A stretch of DNA of 64,000 nt from Rhodobacter maris (lineage in GTDB: Bacteria > Pseudomonadota > Alphaproteobacteria > Rhodobacterales > Rhodobacteraceae), in NCBI RefSeq assembly GCF_900217815.1, contig NZ_OBMT01000001.1, positions 248,001 to 312,000 on the forward strand, read 5' to 3'. The position numbers and the translations under genes are program-made. Positions 30,266 through 39,679 of the stretch are shown here, in pieces; within the stretch, counting starts at the first letter, position 1; every line of letters starts with the position of its first letter. The notes beneath the pieces are model-generated. The model made no database searches. It was not told the origin of the DNA and was given only the letters and a program-made list of their open reading frames with translations.

Positions 30266-30918
30266 TGCGCCGCGGCGAGAAGCTCGCGGACGTTTTCCAT
30301 CCCCTGCAGAATGTCGAGCCGGATCGCCTCGGCCACGCCCGCCGGGTCGTTCTCCCGCATCGCGGCAAGCGCCGCCTGATGCATGTCGGGCAGGTTCGAG
30401 GTGCCGAACCGCCCGCACATCACCCGCAGCGCCGGGGCCGAGCGCAGCCACAAAGCCTCGACCACTGGCAAAATGACTTCGGTCCCCGCCAGCGCATAAA
30501 GCGTCATGTGAAAGCGGTGGTTTTGCACCATGTATTGGCGCGTGTTGCCCTCAGCGATGGCGGCAGTATGGGCCGCGTCGATACGCGCGAGCAAAGCGAT
30601 GTCTGAGGCCGCGGCCCGCAGGGCACCACGCCGCGCGAGCTCGGGTTCCAGCGCATTGCGCGCGAAGATCAGCTCGTCCACCTGCGCGACGCTCAGCACC
30701 GGCACGGTGACGCGGCGGTTATCATGAAACTGCAGCGCCCCCTCCGAGGTCAGCCGCCGGATCGCCTCGCGCACCGGCGTGACCCCGGCATCGAGCCGCG
30801 CCACAAGCCCCTGAATCGTGACCGGATGCCCCGGCGCCAGATCGCCCGACAGGATCAGGTCGCGGATACCGCGATAGACGCTCAAATGCGCGGGCTCTCG
30901 TACGACAAGGTTGTCCAC
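30256..30918 (-). CDS. GntR-family transcriptional regulator (FCD domain)
   Basis: 220 residues from the GTG at 30918, preceded by AAAGGAC. N-terminal winged helix (YRGIRDLILSGDLAPG, GVTPVREAIRRLTSEG) and an all-helical FCD effector domain (DELIFARNALEPELARRGA, then HRFHMTLYALAG with likely metal/ligand histidines). Family members bind organic acids or amino-acid derivatives. The operator-like ATTTGATCATMT sequence lies upstream of this gene, of potA and of the aminotransferase gene, so it likely regulates all three units including itself. Confidence 0.88.
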   Translation of the reverse strand: MDNLVVREPAHLSVYRGIRDLILSGDLAPGHPVTIQGLVARLDAGVTPVREAIRRLTSEGALQFHDNRRVTVPVLSVAQVDELIFARNALEPELARRGALRAAASDIALLARIDAAHTAAIAEGNTRQYMVQNHRFHMTLYALAGTEVILPVVEALWLRSAPALRVMCGRFGTSNLPDMHQAALAAMRENDPAGVAEAIRLDILQGMENVRELLAAAQPG

Positions 30919-30976
30919 CTGTGTCCTTTCGGGCTGTTGATCACCTGCAGAGTAGCCGTTTTTGCCGCTTGGCGAA

Positions 30977-30988
30977 AGATGATCAAAT
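30977..30988 (-). promoter_or_regulatory. Operator-like element, copy 3 (upstream of the GntR regulator)
   Basis: On the minus strand ATTTGATCATCT, 11 of 12 bases identical to copies 1 and 2, 59 bases before the GTG start of the regulator. Consistent with autoregulation. Confidence 0.55.
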
Positions 30989-31139
30989 TTTGCGCGCCCG
31001 CCCCTGAACGTCCGACTATACGGGCCGGAGGAACCGGTGCAGCCCCTGTGTACCGGCGCGCCGCAGCGGGCGCGCGGCGCGCCTCCGAGCCCGCTGCGAG
31101 TCGAGTTGAATTCAGCGCAAGCACAGCTTAAAAAGGGCA

Positions 31140-33170
31140 ATGATCACTTCCTCTGAAAATTCCCCCCTCCGGTCGCGCGAATGCGCGCCTTCCTGTGGCG
31201 CGGGAGCGGCGCCGTTCCTGCCGATGAGCCGCGCCGAGATGTCGGCGCTTGGCTGGGAAGATTGCGACATCATCCTTGTCACCGGCGATGCCTATGTCGA
31301 CCACCCGAGCTTCGGCATGGCGATCATCGGGCGTCTGCTCGAATCCCGGGGGTTCCGTGTCGGTATCATCTCGCAGCCCGACTGGCAGTCGGCCGAGCCG
31401 TTCCGGGCACTGGGCCGTCCGCGGCTCTTCTTTGGTGTCACTGGCGGCAATATGGATTCGATGGTCAACCGCTACACCTCGGACCGCAGGCTGCGCCATG
31501 ACGACGCCTATACGGCGGGCGGCGAAGGCGGCAAGCGGCCGGACCGCTGTACCATCGTCTATACCCAGCGCTGCCGCGAAGCCTACAAGGATGTGCCGGT
31601 GGTTCTGGGGGGCATCGAGGCCTCGTTGCGCCGCATCGCCCATTACGACTACTGGTCGGACAAGGTCCGCCGCTCGATCCTTGCCGATGCCAAGGCGGAT
31701 CTGCTGATCTATGGCAATGCCGAGCGGGCGGTCGTCGAGGTCGCAAATCGTCTGGCTGCCGGCGAGGCGCCGCGCGATCTGTGCGACATCCGGGGCATTG
31801 CCCTGTTCCGCCCCGTGCCCGAAACGGTCACCGAACTGCCCGCCGACGATCTTGATTCCGCAGACGAGGGCGCCAGCCGCACCTCTGGCGACACGGTGAT
31901 CCGGCTGCCCTCCTTCGAGCAGGTCGAGACCGATCGCGAGGCCTATGCGCGCGCCTCGCGGGTGCTGCACCGCGAGGCCAACCCGGGCAATGCCCGCCCG
32001 CTGGTGCAACGTCATGGCGACCGCGACCTCTGGCTCACGCCGCCACCGATCCCGCTGAGCACCGAGGAAATGGACGCGGTCTACGACCTGCCTTATGCCC
32101 GCGCACCGCACCCCTCCTATGGCGCGGCAAAGATTCCCGCCTGGGACATGATCAAGACCTCGGTCACGGTGATGCGCGGCTGTTTTGGCGGCTGCACCTT
32201 TTGCTCGATCACCGAACATGAGGGCCGTAAGATCCAGAGCCGCTCCGAGGCCTCGATCCTGCGCGAGATCGAACAGATCCGCGACAAGACGCCCGGCTTT
32301 GCGGGGGTGATTTCCGACATCGGCGGCCCTACCGCCAACATGTACCGGATGGCCTGCAAGGATCCGAAGATCGAGGCGGCCTGCCGGCTGCCCTCTTGCG
32401 TTTTTCCCGAGATCTGCCCCAACCTCGACACCTCGCATGACGACCTGATCCGGCTTTACCGCAAGGTGCGCGAGGTGAAGGGGGTGAAGAAAGTGATGGT
32501 TGCCTCGGGCGTGCGCTATGATCTCGCCGTGCGCAGCCCCGAATATATCCAGGAACTCGTCACGCATCACGTGGGCGGCTACCTCAAGATCGCGCCCGAA
32601 CATACCGAGCGGGGCCCCCTTGACGTGATGATGAAGCCCGGCATCGGCACCTATGACCGGTTCAAGGAAATGTTCGATGCGGCAGCCAAGCAGGCGGGCA
32701 AGAAATACTATCTGATCCCCTATTTCATCGCCGCCCATCCGGGCACGACCGACAAGGACATGCTCAACCTCGCGCTCTGGCTGAAAAAGAACCGCTACCG
32801 CGCCGATCAGGTGCAGACCTTCCTGCCTTCGCCGATGGCGACGGCGACGGCGATGTATCACACTGGCGTCAACCCGCTCAAAGGGGTGCGCCGCGGCGCC
32901 TCCGAGCCGGTGGGCACGGTGCGGGGTGGACGGCAGCGGCGGCTGCACAAGGCCTTTTTGCGCTACCATGACCCCGAGAACTGGCCGCTTCTGCGCGAGG
33001 CTCTGAAAGCGATGGGGCGCGCCGACCTGATCGGCCCGGGCGCTCACCAGCTGGTGCCCGCCCATCAGCCGCCCGGAACCGCAAAGGCGGCGCCCAAGCG
33101 CAGCTCCTCGCGCCCCGGCCCGGGGGGGAAGACTTTCACCACGAAGGGCGTGCCGTTTCCGAAGAAATGA
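31140..33170 (+). CDS. YgiQ-family radical SAM protein
   Basis: 676 residues. An N-terminal B12-binding-like domain ([25 protein letters not shown]) precedes the radical SAM domain with the iron-sulphur motif CFGGCTFC at about residue 347, then [13 protein letters not shown] and [15 protein letters not shown]. The C-terminus ([20 protein letters not shown], then a basic tail) is typical of YgiQ. The family's reaction is not established. Start taken at ATG 31140, after AAAAAGGG; a later ATG at codon 29 (MSRAEM) is close to the homologous N-terminus and could be the true start. Confidence 0.9.
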   Translation: MITSSENSPLRSRECAPSCGAGAAPFLPMSRAEMSALGWEDCDIILVTGDAYVDHPSFGMAIIGRLLESRGFRVGIISQPDWQSAEPFRALGRPRLFFGVTGGNMDSMVNRYTSDRRLRHDDAYTAGGEGGKRPDRCTIVYTQRCREAYKDVPVVLGGIEASLRRIAHYDYWSDKVRRSILADAKADLLIYGNAERAVVEVANRLAAGEAPRDLCDIRGIALFRPVPETVTELPADDLDSADEGASRTSGDTVIRLPSFEQVETDREAYARASRVLHREANPGNARPLVQRHGDRDLWLTPPPIPLSTEEMDAVYDLPYARAPHPSYGAAKIPAWDMIKTSVTVMRGCFGGCTFCSITEHEGRKIQSRSEASILREIEQIRDKTPGFAGVISDIGGPTANMYRMACKDPKIEAACRLPSCVFPEICPNLDTSHDDLIRLYRKVREVKGVKKVMVASGVRYDLAVRSPEYIQELVTHHVGGYLKIAPEHTERGPLDVMMKPGIGTYDRFKEMFDAAAKQAGKKYYLIPYFIAAHPGTTDKDMLNLALWLKKNRYRADQVQTFLPSPMATATAMYHTGVNPLKGVRRGASEPVGTVRGGRQRRLHKAFLRYHDPENWPLLREALKAMGRADLIGPGAHQLVPAHQPPGTAKAAPKRSSSRPGPGGKTFTTKGVPFPKK

Positions 33171-33181
33171 GCTCCGGCGGA

Positions 33182-34501
33182 TCAGGCAGGCCCGGCCTCG
33201 GGCTGCACCTGCCGGCTCAACACCGCGGCGAAGAAGCCATCGGTATCGTGGCGGGCGGGCGTCAGCGACAGATAGTCCGGATGCGCCGAGCCTCTGATCT
33301 GCGGCGCGGCCTCCGACAGTGGCACGACCCGAAATTCCGGATGCGTCGCGAGAAACGCAGCCACCTGGACCTCGTTCTCCTCCGACAGCAAAGAACAGGT
33401 CGCGTAAACGAGCCGCCCGCCCGACTTCACGAGGCGCGCCGCGCTGGCAAGGATCCGGGCCTGCAAGGCCGCGAGCCCGTCGAGCCCCTGCTCCTGCGGA
33501 GTGCTCCAGCGGGCATCGGGATTGCGCCGCCAGGTGCCGGTGCCCGAGCAGGGAGCATCGACCAGAACGCGGTCGAAACTGCCCTTGTGGCGCTTCACCC
33601 AGCGGTCTGTCTCGCTCGTCAGAAGCCGGGTCTCGGCATTTTGCAACCCGGCCCTCCGGGCGCGTTCGGCACAGCGTTTCAGCCGACCCTCGTTGATGTC
33701 GCAGGCGATGATCCGGCCCTTGTTCGTCATCTGCGCCGCCATCGCCAGCGTCTTGCCGCCCGCTCCCGCACAAAAATCCACCACGCGATCGCCGGGCCGG
33801 GCATCAACCAGAAGCGCGACCAGCTGCGAGCCCTCGTCCTGAATTTCGATCTCGCCGTTCTTGAGCGCGACAAGACGCGCGAGAGAGGGGCGCTCCCGCA
33901 CCCGAATGCCATGGGGGGCCCGCTGCGAAAGCTCGGCGCTCAGGCCAAGCTCCTGCAAGCCTCGCAGCGCCGCCGCGCGCGTCGATTTGAGCGTATTGAC
34001 ACGCAGATCGAGCGGCGCCGGGGTCAACAGCGCCGTCATCTCGGCCGCGAAATCCTCTCCGAAACGCCGCCGCAGCGCCTCGGCCGCCCAGTCCGGGCAT
34101 TCGAGGCACACCTCTTCAGGCATGGCCGGGTGGTTGATCGTGCCGCCATGCAGCTTGACCATGAGCGTCTGTTCCGGCTCCGTCAGCGCGGCGGGCGCGA
34201 ATTTCGCGCCGGAAAAGAGCCGCTGCATTTGCGTGAGCGACCTGCGCTCGGCAAGCGTCAGCCATGTCAGAAGGCGGTTGCGGGGCGTGTCCCGGCGCCC
34301 GTGTCTCTCAAGCCACCAGCCCAGCCGCGCATGATGGCGTAGCAGCGCCTGCAGCAAGGCGATGATCTCACCCCGGTCTCGTTCGCCAATCTGGCGGCGT
34401 GCCCGGAACCAGGCAGAGACGACAGCATCCGCGGGGCGCGCGGTCAGGCCGATTTCAGACATCAGATCAAGGGTGGCTTGGAGCTGGGCAGCAGGGGTCA
34501 C
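33182..34501 (-). CDS. rsmB: RsmB/NOP-family rRNA (cytosine-5) methyltransferase
   Basis: 439 residues from a GTG start. The SAM-binding VVDFCAGAGGKTLAMAA, motif IV VDAPCSGTGTWRRNPD with the TCP/PC-type cysteine, and motif VI VYATCSLLSEENE with the catalytic cysteine are all present. The N-terminal region is a NusB-like/RNA-binding helical part. It methylates a cytosine of 16S rRNA in the RsmB model; other RNA:m5C targets are possible. Convergent with the YgiQ gene, 11 bases between stops. Confidence 0.9.
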   Translation of the reverse strand: MTPAAQLQATLDLMSEIGLTARPADAVVSAWFRARRQIGERDRGEIIALLQALLRHHARLGWWLERHGRRDTPRNRLLTWLTLAERRSLTQMQRLFSGAKFAPAALTEPEQTLMVKLHGGTINHPAMPEEVCLECPDWAAEALRRRFGEDFAAEMTALLTPAPLDLRVNTLKSTRAAALRGLQELGLSAELSQRAPHGIRVRERPSLARLVALKNGEIEIQDEGSQLVALLVDARPGDRVVDFCAGAGGKTLAMAAQMTNKGRIIACDINEGRLKRCAERARRAGLQNAETRLLTSETDRWVKRHKGSFDRVLVDAPCSGTGTWRRNPDARWSTPQEQGLDGLAALQARILASAARLVKSGGRLVYATCSLLSEENEVQVAAFLATHPEFRVVPLSEAAPQIRGSAHPDYLSLTPARHDTDGFFAAVLSRQVQPEAGPA

Positions 34502-34766
34502 GGGGCAGACGATCGAATTGAAAACACAGGGAAAGGGCGGGAAGAACTCTGGTCACCGGACGGATCCGCGGCCGGTGACCAGTGGCCTTGCGGCACCTGT
34601 TGCGTATTTACGGGGAACAACCGCTTTTGGAAACCGGCATTCGTACCCCGGTGGGGAAGGCTCTGTCGCGAGACCGCGGCCACATGAAGAGGCTACGACC
34701 GGGCAAGACCCGGAAGCTCCGGCCTTGACCTCTCAGGGGCGCACACTGCCGCCAGCGACCGGCCCC
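34502..34766. other. 265-base intergenic region with a strong hairpin
   Basis: No gene recognised. A perfect 9-bp stem, GGTCACCGG with CCGGTGACC, spans 34551-34580. The rest can form further GC-rich helices (for example CCGGGCAAGACCCGG near 34705). A terminator for the exonuclease gene or a small structured RNA is possible; I found no match to tRNA, tmRNA or RNase P signatures. Confidence 0.3.
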
Positions 34767-35642
34767 TCACCCGTTGAGATCTTTGAGCAGCCGCCCGTGC
34801 TGGCGCACTTCTGCCACGACATCGCCAAAGGTCACGAGCCCGCGCGCCTTGAGCGCGGGGAGCAGTTTCAGGAAGGCATCCGCCGTGGCCACCGTATCGC
34901 CGATCGCGGTATGGCGGGCCTCTTCGGGGATGGTGATGCCGAGCCGGTGGGTGAGCGCGTCAAGGCTGTGACCTTCGGACTGCCCGAAAACCACGGCCGA
35001 AAGAAGCACCGTATCGAGCACCGGATGGTCGAAGCTGAGCCCGATCACCCCCTCCTTGCGGCGCAGGAATTCCAGATCGAAGGGCGCGTTATGGGCGACG
35101 AGCACCGCCCCTTCCGCGAATTTGTGAAACCGTCGCCCGACCTCGACGATACCGGGCGCCTCGGCCACCATCGCTTCCGAGATCCCGTGCACCGCAGTCG
35201 AGACCGCGGGGATCGGCCGTCCCGGATTGACCAAGGTGTCGAACACCTCACTCTCCACACGCCGGCCATTGACGATGCGCACCGCGGCGATCTGCACGAT
35301 TTCATCGCCTTCGGAGGGCAAAAGCCCCGTCGTCTCGGTGTCGAAGACAACGAAGGTGAGCCGGTCGAGCGGGGTCTGGGCCACCTCGCCCTCGCGCGCC
35401 CGGCCCAGCAGGTCGAAATCATAGACCACCGCGCGCGGTACCGGCGGCGGCCGTTTCGAAGCGCGGCGTGCCTCGCGCAACGGAATGCAGATCCGCCCGC
35501 GGCCCGGCCCCAGATCCTCGGGCCAGATCTCGGAGGCATGGCCGCAATCACCCGCCGCCCGGTCACATCTTCCATCCCGACTTCGAGCGGCTGGTCGAGC
35601 CAGCGCTCGAGAACGGAGATCGGCACCCGCTCGCCCCGCCAT
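34767..35642 (-). CDS. DEDDh 3'-5' exonuclease domain (3' open frame of the frameshifted gene)
   Basis: The frame is open from an ATG at 35642, but its first 35 or so residues are the out-of-frame reading of the upstream sensor part. Genuine homology begins about 35540 (SEIWPEDLGPGRGRICIPLREA). The exonuclease has all three motifs: Exo I DTETTG, Exo II HNAPFDLEFL and Exo III HTAIGDT with His and Asp. If translated alone it would need an internal start and would be soluble. Listed separately for readers who treat the two halves as separate genes. Confidence 0.5.
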   Translation of the reverse strand: MAGRAGADLRSRALARPAARSRDGRCDRAAGDCGHASEIWPEDLGPGRGRICIPLREARRASKRPPPVPRAVVYDFDLLGRAREGEVAQTPLDRLTFVVFDTETTGLLPSEGDEIVQIAAVRIVNGRRVESEVFDTLVNPGRPIPAVSTAVHGISEAMVAEAPGIVEVGRRFHKFAEGAVLVAHNAPFDLEFLRRKEGVIGLSFDHPVLDTVLLSAVVFGQSEGHSLDALTHRLGITIPEEARHTAIGDTVATADAFLKLLPALKARGLVTFGDVVAEVRQHGRLLKDLNG

Positions 35643-36868
35643 TCAAGCGCGATCAGCGCCCCCGCCCCCTCCTCGATGATCTCGAGCCGTTTTTCATGCC
35701 GCTCGGGGCCAAGTTCGCGCCCGAGCATTGCCAGCAGCGAGACCATCTCGAAGCCTTCAATGCGCAGGATGAGCGGCGCGGTGACCGGCGTGATCTCCTC
35801 GCCCGAGGCGGCGAGCCGCGCCCGCACCGCCTCGCCCAGATCGGAGGCGCGCACCATCGAGAGCGCGCCCCAGTCGCTGCGCATGGCCTCGTGGCGCTCG
35901 AACAGCGTATGGATCGCCGCGCCGAGATTGGCCGCCTCCTCACGCGCGGCACCGCGCAACCGGGCCCGCGCCGCGGGTTCGCTCGGCCCGTCATCAGCGA
36001 TGAGCACCCCGGTGAGCGATTGCAGCGCCGCCGCCGGGCGGCGGATGCGGTCGAAAAGCTCGTCCATCAGCGCCTCACGCCGGGCGTGCGCGCGCATGTC
36101 GGCCGACACGTCGCGCAGCGTGAGCACATAGCCCGCGCGGCGCGTGACGTGGTGATCCTCGCCCTCGGAGATGAGCCGCATCCGCGCCGCGAGCGTCTTG
36201 CCATCGGCGGTGGTGGCGCAGAGAAGATCGGAGGCAGCGTCGGGGTCGTCGGTCTCCAGAAGCCGCGCATAGGCATGCAGGATCGGCGCCGGGTGGAGAT
36301 AATCGAACACCCGCCGGTCAAGCCCCGGCGCATGGGTGCCGCCCAGAAGATCGGTCGCCTGACCGTTATAAAACACAAGTTGATGCGCCGCGGTGCAGAG
36401 CAAAACGCCCACCGGCACATCGCTGAGCAGGGTTTCGAGCCGGTCTTTTTCCTGCGCAAGCCGGGTGGTCTCGCGTTGCACGGATTCAGTGAGCGCGGAG
36501 CGGGTCTCGTTCAGATGGCGTGTGATCGCGGCGGCGGCGGGGGCAAGATCGCCCAGATAGCGCCCCGCCTCGGCGTCGAGATCGGTCTCGATCTGGGAAT
36601 GCGTGCGCGCCCGGATCCCGCCTGCGAGCCGCTCGATGGGTTTGGCCACGTTTTCGTCGAAGAGAAACCAGACCGCCGTGATCAACCCGGTGATGACGAA
36701 GCCCGCAACCACGCCGCCGATGATGAAGCCATCGAGCGCTTCGGGCTCTCCCAGTTTCTCGAAGCCGAACACAAGCCCCGCTACCAGCGCGACGATATTG
36801 CCCAGAGCCAGCGCCGCGAAAAACAGGAAGACGCGCAGGCGCAGGCTGAGACGGGCAAGGCGCATCAC
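34767..36868 (-). pseudogene. Membrane sensor (pseudo-histidine-kinase) fused to a DEDDh 3'-5' exonuclease, interrupted by one frameshift
   Basis: The 5' part has two membrane helices (11-33, 47-70), HAMP-like segment (71-125), PAS domain (about 142-260) and a region resembling a histidine-kinase core in which the phospho-His is absent (DELFDRIRRPAAALQSL). It leaves frame near 35537. The other minus-strand frame continues with SEIWPEDLG and then a DEDDh exonuclease of the DnaQ/PolC epsilon type: VVFDTETTGLL, VAHNAPFDLEFL, EEARHTAIGDTVATA. Restoring one G after the ATG of GCCATGCC (minus strand) gives an uninterrupted protein of about 700 residues. It is either a true frameshift or a sequence error. 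The start overlaps the receiver gene (ATGA), so a sensor/receiver pair is implied. Confidence 0.75.
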
Positions 36869-37257
36869 GCCCCTCCCGCGTCGAGCAGCCGGTGCACCTC
36901 GTCGCGCAATTCCTTCAATTCGAAAGGCTTGGCGATGAATCCATCGGCGCCGAGCGCCAGCCCCTTGCGCCGCTCCATCGCCGAGCCGCGCGCTGTCATC
37001 ATCAGGATCTTCACTTCGGAAAGGCCGCGGTCGGCGCGAACCTCCTGGCAGATCTCATAGCCCGAAACCTCGGGCAACATCACGTCCAAAAGCACGAGGT
37101 CGGGTTGTTCGGCGCGGATCCGGTCAAGCGCTCCGCGGCCGGTCGCGAGACGGTCATGGTCGAACCCTTCGCGGCTCATCAGATAGTCGAGCGCGATGGC
37201 GATATTGTCCTCGTCCTCGATGATCAGCACGCGCCGCTTTCTGCCCGGCTCATTCAT
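36865..37257 (-). CDS. Single-domain response regulator (CheY-like receiver)
   Basis: 130 residues from ATG 37257, with GGGAGG upstream. One receiver domain only: acidic pair in VLIIEDEDNIA, phospho-acceptor Asp in DLVLLDVMLPEVSG, conserved Thr in MMTARG and Lys in FIAKPFELKEL. There is no DNA-binding or enzymatic output. Its stop overlaps the start of the sensor-exonuclease gene, so it may receive phosphate from a kinase elsewhere and bind the adjacent sensor. Part of the acetate-transport signalling cluster. Confidence 0.93.
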   Translation of the reverse strand: MNEPGRKRRVLIIEDEDNIAIALDYLMSREGFDHDRLATGRGALDRIRAEQPDLVLLDVMLPEVSGYEICQEVRADRGLSEVKILMMTARGSAMERRKGLALGADGFIAKPFELKELRDEVHRLLDAGGA

Positions 37258-37258
37258 C

Positions 37259-37765
37259 TCAACCTCCCGCACAGGCGGCCTGGAGCCCGGCATCGTTCTG
37301 GGACGAGGCCATCCAGTTGGCCGCATCCAGCCCGCCCCCCCCCAGGATCGCCTGCCGGCGCCCCGCACAATCGTAAACAACGGCAACCGGTTGCACGGGC
37401 TGCCAGCGCGCCACAAGATAGAGGTTGACCGCAACAAGATCAGGTTCGGGCCGGGTGGCGGCCCCGGTGTCGAGCGCAACAAACCGGTTCGTCACCGGCC
37501 AGAGATAAGTCCAGGGGCGCCAGGCCTCCGCCTCGGCATTGGCCTGCACCACCACCGCCCCTTCGGGCAAGCGCGATTTTGCCTCGGCAAACCAGGCATA
37601 TTCGCCCCAGATCGTCACGCCGAGCATCGCAAGCCCCGCCGCCGTCGGCATCAGCCAGCGCGGCAACTCGCGCCCGGAGAGCTTGCGCGTGGCGTGGCGC
37701 AACACGAAAACCATCAGCCCGGCCAGCAGGCCTGCCGCGATCATCGTGATGAAGTCATTGACCAT
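37259..37765 (-). CDS. Conserved hypothetical inner-membrane protein
   Basis: 168 residues with two N-terminal membrane helices (about 5-25 and 38-58) and a periplasmic domain of about 100 residues that contains two cysteines (YDCAG, QAACAGG). Not recognised beyond its setting. It abuts the DUF294 protein gene with no gap and the receiver gene 1 base downstream, so it is co-expressed with the signalling proteins of this cluster. Confidence 0.75.
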   Translation of the reverse strand: MVNDFITMIAAGLLAGLMVFVLRHATRKLSGRELPRWLMPTAAGLAMLGVTIWGEYAWFAEAKSRLPEGAVVVQANAEAEAWRPWTYLWPVTNRFVALDTGAATRPEPDLVAVNLYLVARWQPVQPVAVVYDCAGRRQAILGGGGLDAANWMASSQNDAGLQAACAGG

Positions 37766-39592
37766 TCAGCTCACCACCGCCTTGCTGTGCCCAACCGCCG
37801 ATTGCATCGTGCGCACCACGACGAAAGCGTCGCGCAGATGCGAGCGCTCGAAATCGCTCAGATCGGAGGGGGCGAGGAAATTGTCGGGCTTGCGGCCCGC
37901 GCGGATCAGCGTGGCCTGATTTTCAAGCCGCATCGTGGCAATGAGATCATAGGCCTCGATCAGATCGCGCGCGCCGGAGGGCGAGATCACGCCCGTCTCC
38001 TCGGCGGCCTTCAGCCGGGCACGGGTGTTGGCGGGGGGCAGTTTGCCCTGCAGCGCATAGATGCGCGCCAGATCGGCCACCGGCACCACGCCGTTCATCT
38101 TCAGGTCGATATGGTTGCGGTGCTCGCCCGAACGGATCGTGGCGAAGCCGCGAATGAGGCCAAGGGGCGGCGTGTGCTTGAGCGAATTCGAGATCATATG
38201 CGCCACGAAGATCGAGTTTTTCGCAGCCATGGCGAGGGTTTCGGCATGGAGCGCCTCGAACATGGCAATGCCACCTCCGCCAATCGGGCGCAGGTCGAAC
38301 ATCACCGAGGCGAGCATCTGCGCCTCCGGGTTGGGCGTGTTGATCCAGCCGAGGAAATAGTCACGCCAGACACGCGCCGGCTGGCACCAGCGCGGGCTCA
38401 TCGCCATCATCTCGCCGGGGCAATAGACGTAGCCACATTCGTTAAGACCGTCGCAGACGATCTTGGCCAGCGCCTGAAAATAGGCCATGTCTTCCGCTGT
38501 CGCGGCATCGTCGAAAATCAGGCAATTGTCCTGATCGGAAACGCCGGTCTGTTCCTGCCGGCCCTGCGAGCCGCAGGCGAGCCAGAGATAGGGCACGGGC
38601 GGCGCGCCCAGTTCGCGTTCCGCCATCACCAGAAGGCGGCGGGTGACCGCATCGGCGATATCGGTGACAAGGCGGGTGACGACTTCGTGGCTGTGATGCC
38701 CGCCGACAAGCTGAGTGAGCAGTTGCGGGATCCGCGCGGTGACGGCGGCCATCTCGGCCACGGTCTCGGCGCTCACCACGTCGCGGATGAGCACCGCCGA
38801 GGAGACCGCCTGAAAGCGCGTCAGATCGGTCTGGGTGATCATGCCGACAAAGCGGCCCTGCTCGGTGATCGGCAGATGGCCGATGCGCCGCTCAAGCATG
38901 ATATGCAAGATATCCGAGCCGAGCGCGGTGGGCGGCAGGCTCACCGGATCGGCGGTCATCACCTCGGCCACCGGGGTGGTGCCGGGCATCTCGGAGGCGA
39001 GCACCTTGTTCGCCAGATCGCGCACGGTGATGATGCCCAGAAGTCGCTCCGCCTCCGCCACCACGCCCAGCGAGGAGACATGCGCATCGCGCATCATCTG
39101 CGCGGCGCTCACCACCGTGGTTTCCGGCCCGCAGAACAAGGGCTTGCGGGCAATCAGATCGGCCACTTTCTGGGTGGCGATGTCATTGGAGACCTTCTCG
39201 CCGCGCTTGCGGTTGAAGAAGCGCTCGAACGACGGATAGGTCTCGATCAGCCGCTTGAAGGTGGGCGTGGGCAGGACGAGGCAGATCGTCTGCTCGCTTG
39301 CCTTCGCCTGCGTGGCGGCAAGCCCGTCGCGCAAAATCCCGCGCTCGCCAAAGGAGTTGCGCGGACCGAGGAGGGAGACCAGCCCGCCATTGCCATCGGT
39401 GATTTCCACCGCGCCCTGCTTGATCAGGTAAAGCCCCCCGATCGGGGTCTGGTAGACATAGATCAGCGCCTCGGGGCGAAATTCCATGCGGCGGAAGGAA
39501 CTGGCCACATCGGCCAGCTCGTCACGCGGCAGGGTGTCGTAGGGGTGCACCGTTTCCAGAAAGGCGATGATGGCCTGACGATCGGTTTCCAT
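37766..39592 (-). CDS. Cyclic-nucleotide-binding / CBS / DUF294 nucleotidyltransferase-like protein
   Basis: 608 residues. An N-terminal cNMP-binding domain (about 10-130: GGLYLIKQGAVEITD, GERGILRD), a CBS pair (about 150-285), the DUF294 nucleotidyltransferase-like domain with GSQGRQEQTGVSDQDN (about residue 345) and its substrate-binding domain to the C-terminus. It resembles GlnD-like uridylyltransferases in its catalytic motif. It typically accompanies VC_2705-type acetate symporters together with a DnaQ-like exonuclease, as here. It probably reads energy or nucleotide state to control transport; that is inference. Confidence 0.88.
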   Translation of the reverse strand: METDRQAIIAFLETVHPYDTLPRDELADVASSFRRMEFRPEALIYVYQTPIGGLYLIKQGAVEITDGNGGLVSLLGPRNSFGERGILRDGLAATQAKASEQTICLVLPTPTFKRLIETYPSFERFFNRKRGEKVSNDIATQKVADLIARKPLFCGPETTVVSAAQMMRDAHVSSLGVVAEAERLLGIITVRDLANKVLASEMPGTTPVAEVMTADPVSLPPTALGSDILHIMLERRIGHLPITEQGRFVGMITQTDLTRFQAVSSAVLIRDVVSAETVAEMAAVTARIPQLLTQLVGGHHSHEVVTRLVTDIADAVTRRLLVMAERELGAPPVPYLWLACGSQGRQEQTGVSDQDNCLIFDDAATAEDMAYFQALAKIVCDGLNECGYVYCPGEMMAMSPRWCQPARVWRDYFLGWINTPNPEAQMLASVMFDLRPIGGGGIAMFEALHAETLAMAAKNSIFVAHMISNSLKHTPPLGLIRGFATIRSGEHRNHIDLKMNGVVPVADLARIYALQGKLPPANTRARLKAAEETGVISPSGARDLIEAYDLIATMRLENQATLIRAGRKPDNFLAPSDLSDFERSHLRDAFVVVRTMQSAVGHSKAVVS

Positions 39593-39637
39593 GACAATCT
39601 CCTCGCAGGGGATCCCCGCAGCTGTAGCGGGCGGGGT

Positions 39638-39662
39638 GCGGGCGGGAAAGATCCCCGCCCGC
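39638..39662. terminator. GC-rich hairpin after the symporter gene
   Basis: GCGGGCGGG pairs with CCCGCCCGC around a 7-base loop in the 87-base gap between the symporter stop and the DUF294 gene. No U-run follows on the minus strand, so it may only attenuate the transcript. Confidence 0.45.
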
Positions 39663-39679
39663 GGTTTTCAGGATTTGGC

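Noticed and set aside
34502-34766. 6S RNA, tmRNA or RNase P RNA in the gap beside the exonuclease gene
   Set aside because: None of the conserved sequence blocks of these RNAs was found, only generic hairpins.
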